This document shows positions 1 to 6,249 of a DNA stretch of 6,600 bases, piece by piece. The stretch's first letter is position 1, and each line of letters starts with the position of its first letter. The notes beneath the pieces were generated by a model. That model worked only from the letters and a program-made list of their open reading frames with translations. It did no database searches and had not been told where the DNA came from. The position numbers and the translations under genes were made by a program. This DNA is from Verrucomicrobiota bacterium (GTDB lineage: Bacteria > Verrucomicrobiota > Lentisphaeria > Victivallales > Victivallaceae), in contig JAEWSS010000173.1 in the NCBI GenBank assembly GCA_023459755.1, positions 1 to 6,600 of the forward strand, written 5' to 3'.

Positions 1-2
1 AT

Positions 3-248
3 CATACACATACGGCTAAATCAGTCGGAGCTGATGAGACCGGAACCGCCGATAACGCAGTTGCGGAACACGAGGCGGATACCAACGCGCACAAAACCTT
101 GCTGGACAGCAAAGCGGATGCGAATCACACTCATACGGCAGAATCGGTGGGCGCAGATGCCGTCGGAACTGCCGGGGATGCGGTATCCGCACATGAAACG
201 GCCGCAAATGCACATCCCGACATCCGGCAACTGATTTCAGAGGCAAGC
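3..248 (+). repeat. Two tandem 41-residue tail-fibre repeats (123-bp period)
   Basis: Unit 1 covers 3-125 and unit 2 covers 126-248, each beginning HTHTA followed by (K/E)SVGAD. Both then carry a GTA..AV..H...NAH pattern. About half of the residues match between units while the DNA has diverged, so this is an old protein repeat rather than a fresh duplication. The 'HTHTA..VGAD...AH.DIR.LI' style is common in phage tail-fibre and baseplate proteins. More units probably lie upstream of the window. Confidence 0.75.
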
Positions 249-3200
249 GGTGAAACGGTCATAAAGTCGATTCCAGTTTCACGCGCCGACAGCAGTACGG
301 ACGGTGTTTACTTCTTCAGCTGGAACACTCTTGGCGTGGATGCAATGACGATTCTTCAATTGCTCAATTCCGGCACGGTTCTGTCCAGCGCACAGGTGAC
401 CTGGAGCAATACCGGACTCTCGGTTGGCGGCATTGCCAATGCCAGCGGATACCGTCTCGTTTACCTCATTCCGACACGGGTGGATGTCGAAGACGATCCC
501 GAACCGGTGGTGATTGACGTGACCAGCGTCGAAATCACTGGCGATGCCGAAATCACCGATTCCGGCACGCTCGTCGCGCTGGTGCTTCCAGCCGATGCAA
601 CCGATTCTTCGGTTACGTGGGCAAGCGACAATGCGGCAGTGGCAACTGTGTCCGGCGGGAATGTCACGGTTCATTCGGACGGCTCTGCAACCGTGACCGC
701 CGCCAGTGTCAGCAATCCGGAAATCTCCGATTCCAAGATTCTGACTTGTGTTCTTACGCCAGCGCCTATTGAAGTTGACGATTCCGCCGTGTCCATAGAG
801 AGCCTGAATACCGGCTGGCAGTTCGCCAAACCGAATTCGGCGATGGCAGATTGCACACTGCCTCATTCGGTGAATGCGGATGATTCCGCGACCGCGAACT
901 ATTATCGCGGCACAGTCAACTACAAATGCACGGTCTCCATGAGTTCCGGCAAGCGGTATTATCTGATTCTGGACAGTGCGAACCAGCGCGGCACGGTCAG
1001 TTTGAACGGCACGCAAGCGGGAACGGCGGTCAACGCCTATCAGCCCGCCGTCATTGATTTGACGGATGCCGGAGCGGTCAACGGTTCGAACGAAATTCAA
1101 GTTGCGCTGACCAATGCTTCGGACAGCTCGACGATTCCCTATGCCGCTGACTTCGATTTTTACAACGGTCTTGACAGCGGTGTCCGGCTGATGGAAACCG
1201 GACGGCTCTGTTTCGATCCTGTCCTTTACGGGACGCGGCGATGCAAAATCACCGCTGATGCAAGCACCGGCACGGTCACGGCGAAAGCGAAGGTGCTGAA
1301 CCATCATTCGGAAGCGGAAAGTTGCGAAATTGAAGCAAAGCTCTATTTCGGAGACGAAGCGACCGCCGTCACGACTGCCTCGGAATCCAGGAGCATCCCG
1401 GCCAATGGAAATGCGGAAATCACGCTCACACTGGACGCCATCGCTGATTTTCATCTCTGGAACGGACGCGGCAACGCCAATCTCTACCGGATTGAGCTGA
1501 AAATCAAGGAAAACGGCGAAGTCAAGGACAGCATTACCGGGAAAACCGGATTCCGCACTTTTTCCGTTGAAAAGCACACGACCGCCAACGACGGGGCTGG
1601 TTTTCTGCTGAACGGAACGGCGTATCCGCTTTACGGCACAAACTATCACACGGACAAGGCCGGATGCGCCTCTGCATTGAACTCAGAGGATTACGTCAAC
1701 GATCTTGCGCTGATGGACGCGCTCAAGCCGACGATGCTCAAATTCGCGCATTACACCTGCGCTCATTCGCTGCTGGATTACTGCGACGAACACGGAATCG
1801 TCGCCATGTTGGAAATCCCGTGGAGCCGTAATTTCCCGTCCTCGTCCAGCGCCATCGCAGCCGATTACCGAGCGAATATCACGTCCGCCATGCTTAATAT
1901 GGTAAAGGAATACGGCAACCACCCGTCGGTTGTTTTCTGGTGTTTCGACAACGAACTGGGTTACTCCCCGACGCTTGGTTATGATGCAAATGAACTGCAT
2001 ACGTTTATGGCCGATCTCTATACGCAGGTCAAAATTCTTGATCCGGAGCGTCTCGTCGGAGCGGGATTCTACGTCAACACCTCCGGCGAACGCGGCTGGA
2101 CGGATGTCTGCGATCTCATGCTCTCCACCCATTACATGGGCTGGTACGGCGGAAACGTCGGCAATTCTCTTTCCGATGCCAATACTGACAATGCGGAAAT
2201 GGCGATGCCGAAAGCAATCAACGAATACGGCTACGGCGCAAATCCGAATCAGCATGTGCCATGGAGCAGCGCGGCGAATTCCAAGCCGTCTTCCCCGAAC
2301 AGTTATGATTCTCCGCAGTACGAGGAGTATCAGGCGTGGGCGCTGGAACAGTATCTGAATCAGTTCAAAAACATCCAGTGGCCGGTGTTCAATCTGCAAT
2401 GGGCAATGTTTGACTTCGCGGTGGCATCACGTGCGGAGGGTGGAACGACCGCGCTCAACACCAAGGGGCTTGTATCGCGTGACCGCACGGTTCTCAAGGA
2501 TTCCTATTACCTTTATAAGGCATACTGGAATACCGAGCCGATGGTTCATATCTGCCAGAAGCGCTGGACGGATCGCGGAGACGCGACCGTCGCGCAATTC
2601 CACGTTTACGCCAACGGCGAAAAAGTGGAGCTTTATCACAACGGCGTACTGGCGCAGACTCTCACTGCTCCGAACGGAACGCTCAACGTCTGCTGGGATT
2701 TTAACGCGGTGGATTTTGCCGACGGCGAAAACGTCTTTGAGGCGCGTTCCTATGCGGACGCGGACGATCCGACCTCGTCGGTTTCCGATTCATGGACATA
2801 CACCAAGGCCGCCTCCGATGTTCCGGTGGTGACGCTTTCCGGCGATGACGCGATTGTGAATTCCGGCAAACTGTATGCCAGCGTTGCTCCGGCTGAAACA
2901 TCACAGGAAGTGGCGTGGAGTTCGTCCGACAGCAACGCCGCGACGGTTGACGCGTCCGGCAATATCACGGTACAGTCCGATGGCGATGTGACGTTCACGG
3001 CAACCAGCGCCGCCAATAGTTCCGCTATTGCAACAAAGGTTGTGAAGTGCCGGAAACTCACCGACTCCGACGATGCGTTCAAGGCTTTGCTTGCCGGCAA
3101 GACTACCGGACGCGGCATTGGCAGTCTGGGTGAAAAACAGGGTGTGACAGTGACCGTCAACGAAGATGGCTCGGTTACACTGAACGGCACGGCGGCCGCC

Positions 3201-3863
3201 ACCGGAAGTCAGGCGACAAAATTCACGTTCTGGCACAATGCGTCTCCCTATATCGCAGGTTGTTTCCCATATGCCGGGATTGAGGGTGATCTGCTGGTCT
3301 GGTGCGAATATGTTTCCGGTGCGGTCACCAACTGGACACAATCCGGCAACCATTACTGGCGCATCGGTTTTGTGGATGATTTTGGAAACGACATGCAGGA
3401 AAGCTACCTTGCTCCGCTCGGTTCGCCGGATGACTGGAATCTTTCCGGACGCACGGTTATGACGCGCTGCATGACAGGAACTGACGGAATTGGCGCAATC
3501 CGTTTCGCGTTCAACCTCAAAGAGGGCGCGGTATTCGACAATTTGACCTACCGGATTCGCACGGCGAAAATCCCGTCCGGGACGATTTACAACACCGGAC
3601 TGATGACGGCTGTTCCGGCGGTAAACAGCGCATACGACACCGGTGACGGAAAAGCCATGGCGGCACGGAATATCGACGGAACGTTCATCGTGCAGTCTTT
3701 CTGTCCGAATTCACAGTATAACCTGACGGGCGGTAAAAGCGGTTTCGTCCGGCTCTGGGATTCCTTTGACATCGGGTTGAAACATACCAGGAATAAGAAC
3801 CGGGTTGTTGTCTGCATCGCGGATTTGCGTAACCACCACAAAACCATGCTCAAAATTGGTTGA
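3..3863 (+). CDS. Tail-fibre-like protein with embedded GH2 glycosidase and Ig-like domains (5' partial)
   Basis: The frame is open to the left edge, so the true start lies outside. A TTG at 99 is only the first start-like codon and falls inside a repeat, so it is not the start. Counting residues from that TTG, the order is: tail-fibre repeats to about 50; a beta-rich linker 51-135; a BIG_2-like domain 139-221; a GH2 enzyme about 232-815 (sugar-binding, Ig-like and barrel parts); a DUF4982-like segment about 800-885; a second BIG_2-like domain 906-986; and a beta-rich region 987-1225. The likely acid/base is E619 in the NHPSVVFWCFDNE block, and the likely nucleophile is E709 in INEYG. Inferred role: a phage tail or secreted surface protein that binds and cleaves a glycan; the substrate is unknown. 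Residues after about 1226 (from about base 3775) are antisense to a MuF-C remnant and are probably not native. The domain calls are firm for GH2; the phage origin is inference. Confidence 0.85.
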   Translation, partial: HTHTAKSVGADETGTADNAVAEHEADTNAHKTLLDSKADANHTHTAESVGADAVGTAGDAVSAHETAANAHPDIRQLISEASGETVIKSIPVSRADSSTDGVYFFSWNTLGVDAMTILQLLNSGTVLSSAQVTWSNTGLSVGGIANASGYRLVYLIPTRVDVEDDPEPVVIDVTSVEITGDAEITDSGTLVALVLPADATDSSVTWASDNAAVATVSGGNVTVHSDGSATVTAASVSNPEISDSKILTCVLTPAPIEVDDSAVSIESLNTGWQFAKPNSAMADCTLPHSVNADDSATANYYRGTVNYKCTVSMSSGKRYYLILDSANQRGTVSLNGTQAGTAVNAYQPAVIDLTDAGAVNGSNEIQVALTNASDSSTIPYAADFDFYNGLDSGVRLMETGRLCFDPVLYGTRRCKITADASTGTVTAKAKVLNHHSEAESCEIEAKLYFGDEATAVTTASESRSIPANGNAEITLTLDAIADFHLWNGRGNANLYRIELKIKENGEVKDSITGKTGFRTFSVEKHTTANDGAGFLLNGTAYPLYGTNYHTDKAGCASALNSEDYVNDLALMDALKPTMLKFAHYTCAHSLLDYCDEHGIVAMLEIPWSRNFPSSSSAIAADYRANITSAMLNMVKEYGNHPSVVFWCFDNELGYSPTLGYDANELHTFMADLYTQVKILDPERLVGAGFYVNTSGERGWTDVCDLMLSTHYMGWYGGNVGNSLSDANTDNAEMAMPKAINEYGYGANPNQHVPWSSAANSKPSSPNSYDSPQYEEYQAWALEQYLNQFKNIQWPVFNLQWAMFDFAVASRAEGGTTALNTKGLVSRDRTVLKDSYYLYKAYWNTEPMVHICQKRWTDRGDATVAQFHVYANGEKVELYHNGVLAQTLTAPNGTLNVCWDFNAVDFADGENVFEARSYADADDPTSSVSDSWTYTKAASDVPVVTLSGDDAIVNSGKLYASVAPAETSQEVAWSSSDSNAATVDASGNITVQSDGDVTFTATSAANSSAIATKVVKCRKLTDSDDAFKALLAGKTTGRGIGSLGEKQGVTVTVNEDGSVTLNGTAAATGSQATKFTFWHNASPYIAGCFPYAGIEGDLLVWCEYVSGAVTNWTQSGNHYWRIGFVDDFGNDMQESYLAPLGSPDDWNLSGRTVMTRCMTGTDGIGAIRFAFNLKEGAVFDNLTYRIRTAKIPSGTIYNTGLMTAVPAVNSAYDTGDGKAMAARNIDGTFIVQSFCPNSQYNLTGGKSGFVRLWDSFDIGLKHTRNKNRVVVCIADLRNHHKTMLKIG
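513..761 (+). other. First BIG_2-like Ig domain within the long + strand gene
   Basis: The segment reads VTSVEITGDAEI, then SSVTWASDNAAVATVSGGNV, then a VHSDGSATVTA strand. 'VTW.S.N..VATV..G.V....DG.ATVTA' is the classic bacterial Ig-like group 2 pattern, found in adhesins and phage tail proteins. It probably spaces the repeat stalk from the enzyme. Confidence 0.75.
792..2543 (+). other. GH2 beta-galactosidase-like catalytic module
   Basis: An N-terminal jelly-roll sugar-binding part begins near SIESLNTGWQF and contains 'YYLILDSANQRGTVSLNGTQ'. An Ig-like part with NANLYRIELKI follows, as in other GH2 enzymes. The barrel starts at FLLNGTAYPLYGTNYHTD and continues with KFAHYT and DYCDEHGIVAMLEIPW. 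Then comes KEYGNHPSVVFWCFDNE, with the acid/base glutamate encoded at 1953-1955. INEYGYG carries the nucleophile glutamate at 2223-2225. The two are 90 residues apart, slightly more than in LacZ (E461 and E537). All expected blocks are present and in order, so the module looks catalytically intact. Beta-galactosidase is the default guess; glucuronidase or another GH2 activity cannot be excluded. Confidence 0.88.
2496..2753 (+). other. DUF4982-like domain following the GH2 barrel
   Basis: The segment starts KDSYYLYKAYWNTEPMVHI and contains HVYANGEKVELYHNGVLAQTL. 'KDSxYLYKAxW..EPMVHI' followed by 'V.ANG..VEL..NG' is the usual continuation of many GH2 beta-galactosidases. This supports a full enzyme rather than a stray barrel. 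Confidence 0.7.
2814..3056 (+). other. Second BIG_2-like Ig domain within the long + strand gene
   Basis: The segment has VVTLSGDDAIVNSGKLYASV, then VAWSSSDSNAATVDASGNI, then a QSDGDVTFTATS strand. It resembles the first Ig-like domain (bases 513-761) in the VxWxSxxxxAxTVxxxGxxxVxSDGxxTxTA layout. The enzyme is therefore bracketed by two related spacers. Confidence 0.72.
3057..3773 (+). other. Beta-rich C-terminal region, possibly glycan binding
   Basis: The region opens with GVTVTVNEDGSVTLNGTAAAT, a strand-turn-strand pattern frequent in phage and secreted proteins. It continues with aromatic-rich strands such as WHNASPYIAGCFPY, NHYWRIGFVDD and IRFAFNLKEGAVFDNLTYRIR. The layout suggests a jelly-roll, carbohydrate-binding-like fold. 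No family is assigned with confidence. Confidence 0.4.
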
Positions 3864-4370
3864 TCTGTCGGAACTGGTGAAACCCATGACCGGATTGGCA
3901 AGCGTGTCTGGAATCTGCCGCAAATCCGCATCGGTAAGGTTATGTTTAGTCGTGGCCTTTTCGATCAACGCGGTGTTGAAGCTTACCGAAAACTGTTGGA
4001 TTACCGCCAGCACCAGCGCGTCCGGCGTATTTCAGATTTCCACTTCTTTTCCTTTTTGCAAGGTTCCGTTCAAATAGTCGTCGATGGTGGAATTGAGCTT
4101 GCCGAACATCAAGGCGAGATTTTCCGCCTCCCGGCGGCGGGTTTCGATATCGAGATCGCGGCGAATAAGAAAACGATTGTTTCCAACTGGTGAGTTGACG
4201 GCGTTCTTCCGGCGCACGGCACGGGCGGAGCGGCGGAACATATATTCGATGTCGCGGTTGGAGACGCGCAGGCCGGACATATATGGGAGTTTGCGCAGAA
4301 AGGTTTCACCATGTTCAGGAACTCGCACCACCAGTCTATTAAAACGAGTATCCAGCGGCGCTCTCGACAT
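3780..4370 (-). pseudogene. MuF-C-like phage polyvalent protein fragment, interrupted by in-frame TGA
   Basis: Reading leftward from ATG at 4370, 112 codons end at a TGA (4032-4034). The same frame continues without another stop as NTPDALVLAVIQQFSVSF, then KHNLTDADLRQIPDTLANPV, then HGFVVVTQIRDADNNPV. From memory of the family, this matches the phage MuF C-terminal domain pattern 'lG.TP..L', 'KH.l....l.qLP..l..Pv..F.S' and 'vVvTei.D..gnPV'. The TGA falls where a glycine is expected before NTP, so a GGA-to-TGA change fits. An in-frame TAA lies two codons before the ATG and no ribosome site is seen, so the 5' part is also broken. The 3' part merges with the antisense end of the tail-fibre/GH2 gene near 3780. 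Family assignment is moderate; decay is well supported. Confidence 0.6.
4194..4215 (+). repeat. 22-bp exact direct repeat, left copy
   Basis: Identical to 5222-5243 in the same orientation. On the minus strand both copies read RRKNAVN in the local phage-remnant frame. This points to a duplicated protein segment or a recombination footprint. Confidence 0.65.
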
Positions 4371-4378
4371 CTGTTATG

Positions 4379-4476
4379 TTATCGATATAGCTGTGGTATT
4401 GCTGATCCAGTATGCCACCTTGGACATTCAACGGCTATCACCTTGGAATCTCCGCCCCACCGCTTGAATTGCAAAG
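4379..4476 (-). pseudogene. Short fragment resembling the start of a polyvalent-protein ADP-ribosyltransferase domain
   Basis: The minus strand reads TLQFKRWGGDSKVIAV and then loses sense, reaching TAA at 4379-4381. 'eFKrWFGDSKVv' is the common opening of ART-type domains in large phage polyvalent proteins. Here one aromatic residue is replaced by Gly and the usual 'G.PLVVYHGT' continuation is missing. It sits in the same frame as the preceding tandem-domain copy but beyond its stop codon. Too short to be functional; identification is by one motif only. Confidence 0.35.
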
Positions 4477-4492
4477 TTTCAGTTTGTTTTTT

Positions 4493-4647
4493 TTAAAGGG
4501 CATTGACAGGGGAACCGTCATCGTTTATATTATGGATGAAGCCGGTTGATATGATCCCTGCGCTCTGGCTGTAGGCGTTATATCGACCGGCTTTTGTTTT
4601 ATCCAGATAAAACACCCCTACGCCTTTTTTTCTGCCTCAATCGCCGG
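4493..4647 (-). pseudogene. Tandem copy 1 of an unidentified C-terminal domain (fragment)
   Basis: The minus strand encodes GVGVFYLDKTKAGRYNAY, then IISTGFIHNINDDGSPVNAL and TAA at 4493-4495. The first residues (PAIEAEK) are one frame off, with the shift in a 7-A run at 4625-4631. It has no start codon and begins directly inside the domain, 15 nt after the stop of the neighbouring copy. Differences from copy 2 are mostly synonymous or conservative (L/I, R/K, T/S, F/L, I/V, N/D), which shows past selection on the protein. Family not recognised. Confidence 0.55.
4503..4600 (+). other. Promoter-like boxes plus hairpin and T-run, copy 1 (probably incidental)
   Basis: TTGACA at 4503-4508 and TATATT at 4526-4531 are 17 bp apart. 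A 12-bp stem follows (GCCGGTTGATAT at 4541-4552 with ATATCGACCGGC at 4580-4591, one G-U pair), then TTTTGTTTT. This has the shape of a very short sigma-70 transcript with an intrinsic terminator. However, the same bases are the antisense of conserved codons (P-V, H-N-I, S-T-G-F, D-K-T-K) in a former protein, which explains most of the pattern. Confidence 0.2.
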
Positions 4648-4672
4648 TTTCAGTTTGTTTTTTTAAAAATCC

Positions 4673-4790
4673 TTGACAGGCGAACCGTTATCGTCTATAT
4701 TATGAACGAGGCCGGATGATATGCTCCCCTGTTGATTGCGGGCCTTGTCCGCAATCGCGCTCAGGGCACTATACTTACCGGCTTTTTCTT
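4673..4790 (+). other. Promoter-like boxes plus hairpin and T-run, copy 2 (probably incidental)
   Basis: TTGACA at 4673-4678 and TATATT at 4696-4701 are again 17 bp apart. The hairpin has GCCGG (4711-4715) with CCGGC (4778-4782). Inside it are CCCTG (4727-4731) with CAGGG (4762-4766), and GATTGCGG (4734-4741) with CCGCAATC (4749-4756), followed by TTTTTCTTT. The inner 8-bp stem lies in the segment absent from copy 1. Antisense coding conservation is the simpler explanation for the shared parts. Confidence 0.2.
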
Positions 4791-5221
4791 TGTCTATATA
4801 AAATACGCCTACGCCTTTTTCCTCATCCTTCACGGCAGGTAGAACAACCCAATCAATATGCGCGTCAATGCGTCCGCTGGCATTGATCAATCTTAATATA
4901 GTTATGGATGTTGTTCCGCCTCCAAATGCGCCGTCAGCGAAAACTTACATTTTTTCTCCGCCCGGCTTGACATTGTCCGCACTGCCTGATATTATATTGT
5001 CAATACCGGCAACCAGCGTCTGACGACTAAACATAGGCGGACGCTGCGAAGCATCGGATGGAGTACCAACCTTCGCCGATGCATCCGGTTTATTTTGCGC
5101 CCACCAGTTAAGCAACCAGCTTTTCCGTTTTCATTCAGAGACCAAACCGTGTCGAAGTCATACTTGGGGGCAATGTCTTTTGGGCTTCAACGAATTTGGC
5201 AACCGCTCCGTCAGTCACGGC

Positions 5222-5243
5222 GTTGACGGCGTTCTTCCGGCGC
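5222..5243 (+). repeat. 22-bp exact direct repeat, right copy
   Basis: Identical to 4194-4215. This copy lies 7 bp beyond the end of the radical SAM gene, at the junction between the peptide cassette and the phage remnants. Confidence 0.65.
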
Positions 5244-5250
5244 GGCGCGG

Positions 5251-6249
5251 TCAAAACGCCAGTTCATCAAGCGTTCCACCCGCCTTTAAATAGCGACTCA
5301 AACATAAATAATCATCGCACGGACATTTCCCTGGACAAATATTCCGCTGTTCACACAACATGCATTCCGCTGACTCCGGTATCTTCGACTGCTCTATCTT
5401 ACGCCATATAAATGACAACTTATCCTCCCGGACGTTTCCCCACCCTCCATCACGGATAACCGAGCAGCGAACAACATTCCCATCCGGCATGATCGAGAAT
5501 TGTCTGCCGTCGCCGGCGCACGCAAAACGATGTTCCGGTTTCTTCTGCTCGCGGGCAAGTTTTCTCCAAAGTCGCCAGGCCGAGTAAGGCCCTTCCGCCA
5601 GAATGCGATTCGGATAACGCATTAAAACCGCTTCATACTCTGCAAAAAGATGACGCAAGTCCGCCAGATCCGGATAAAGACCAACCGCGCAACCATGAAC
5701 ATTTGACACCAGATTGCTGCCGAAATATGGAAATTTCAGCTCGTCAAAAATGGTCTCGGCGACCTCCATCAGATGACCGATATTATGTTTACCGATCGTG
5801 ACTTTTACCTGCAGCGGAAAGCCGGCGGCGCGCAATCGCGCAACACCTGCCGTCATTTTCTGAAAACTGCCTTTGCCGCGCGCCATATCATGAATCGGTT
5901 CCGGGCCGTCTATCGAAATTTGAACATAGTCGCAACGCTCACGATAAGGCAGAAGCGCATCTATTTTTGCATCATCAAATAGAGTGCCATTGCTGGTAAT
6001 GCCAAAACGCATCCGGTTGCTAACCGCGGCCGCGACAATTTCAAAGAAATCATTGCGCAGCAACGGTTCGCCGCCGGAAAAAAGCACCCGCATTATTTTT
6101 AGCTCGCCGAACTGTCGCAGGACTTGAATCCACTCCCGCGTGGTCAACTCGTTATCGCTGTTCGCATCATGGAGATAACAGTAGCGACACTTCAGATTGC
6201 AGCGATGCGTCAGATAAATTTCCGCATTCTCGGGCAGCATGAAACTCAC
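5251..6249 (-). CDS. Radical SAM/SPASM peptide-modifying enzyme
   Basis: A 332-residue enzyme. The cluster motif CNLKCRYC (C17, C21, C24; CX3CX2C) binds the SAM-cleaving 4Fe-4S cluster. FSGGEP follows at 57-62 and ISIDGPE at 111-117. The C-terminal SPASM region is textbook: C244-X12-G-X4-C262, then C296-X2-C299-X5-C305-X3-C309, then C316. These should hold two auxiliary 4Fe-4S clusters. SPASM enzymes of this size typically modify ribosomal peptides (thioether, C-C cross-links) or act as sulfatase activators. The enzyme starts directly with the radical SAM fold, so no fused leader-recognition domain is present. Start: GTG at 6249 overlaps the upstream peptide stop as GTGA, implying coupled translation; ATG at 6240 is an alternative. 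The overlapping small peptide makes RiPP maturation the likeliest role. No terminator is evident after the stop. No specific family name can be assigned. Confidence 0.93.
   Translation of the reverse strand: MSFMLPENAEIYLTHRCNLKCRYCYLHDANSDNELTTREWIQVLRQFGELKIMRVLFSGGEPLLRNDFFEIVAAAVSNRMRFGITSNGTLFDDAKIDALLPYRERCDYVQISIDGPEPIHDMARGKGSFQKMTAGVARLRAAGFPLQVKVTIGKHNIGHLMEVAETIFDELKFPYFGSNLVSNVHGCAVGLYPDLADLRHLFAEYEAVLMRYPNRILAEGPYSAWRLWRKLAREQKKPEHRFACAGDGRQFSIMPDGNVVRCSVIRDGGWGNVREDKLSFIWRKIEQSKIPESAECMLCEQRNICPGKCPCDDYLCLSRYLKAGGTLDELAF

Larger units (their letters stand above)
4477..4839 (-). repeat. Abutting tandem duplication (4477-4647 and 4648-4839)
   Basis: Both units start (on the + strand) with TTTCAGTTTG and a T-run, and both end inside the codons for PA(I/V)..EK. 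Copy 2 is 21 bp longer because it carries an extra segment encoding the ADKARNQ region. The units meet with no spacer. The minus-strand protein is conserved while third codon positions have drifted, so the duplication is not recent. Confidence 0.7.
4663..5248 (-). pseudogene. Decayed phage-type protein ending in tandem copy 2 of the unidentified domain
   Basis: Stitching frames gives RRKNAVNAVTDGAVAKFVEA, then DIAPKYDFDTVWSLNENGKA, then WLLNWWAQNKPDASAK and onward to KPGGEKM. Sense is kept only by moving frame at the run of T at 5178-5181 and again near 5118-5124. In-frame TAA at 4945-4947 follows, then open sequence FADGAFGGGTTSITIL, AHIDWVVLPAVKDEEKGVGV, FYIDKEKAGKYSA and SSGLVHNIDDNGSPVKDF with TAA at 4663-4665. 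The stretch 4663-4890 could in principle be read alone as 75 residues from a TTG, but homology with copy 1 suggests it is a domain end. It starts immediately after the radical SAM gene on the same strand. Probably a polyvalent phage protein relic; the domain family is not recognised. Confidence 0.55.

Noticed and set aside
99..101. TTG as the start of the long + strand gene
   Set aside because: The frame stays open to the left edge and the TTG lies inside the first 41-residue tail-fibre repeat.
279..1649. A 456-codon open frame on the minus strand opposite the GH2 gene
   Set aside because: Its translation is Arg-rich, low in structure and matches no family, while the + strand frame has clear domain motifs through the whole stretch. 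It is a shadow.
3600..3863. Diversity-generating retroelement target at the end of the tail-fibre-like gene
   Set aside because: No reverse transcriptase and no near-identical template repeat is present in the window, and the gene end is explained by a rearrangement.
4032..4034. UGA read as glycine (alternative genetic code)
   Set aside because: Only one case is seen, in a region with other stops and frameshifts. The balanced base composition does not suggest the low-GC lineages known for this code. The radical SAM gene and the 66-residue peptide gene both end naturally at TGA.
4084..4467. Open frames on the + strand across the remnant region (for example 127 codons at 4084-4467)
   Set aside because: They are basic, low-information translations antisense to minus-strand fragments that carry recognisable phage motifs.
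4541..4782. Hairpins as integron attC-like recombination sites
   Set aside because: They lack recognisable RYYYAAC/GTTRRRY core sites and lie inside former coding sequence; no integrase is visible.
3941..5035. 13-bp inverted repeat (3941-3953 and 5023-5035, reading TATGTTTAGTCGT)
   Set aside because: A match of this length is expected about once by chance in a window this size, and it does not coincide with a boundary.
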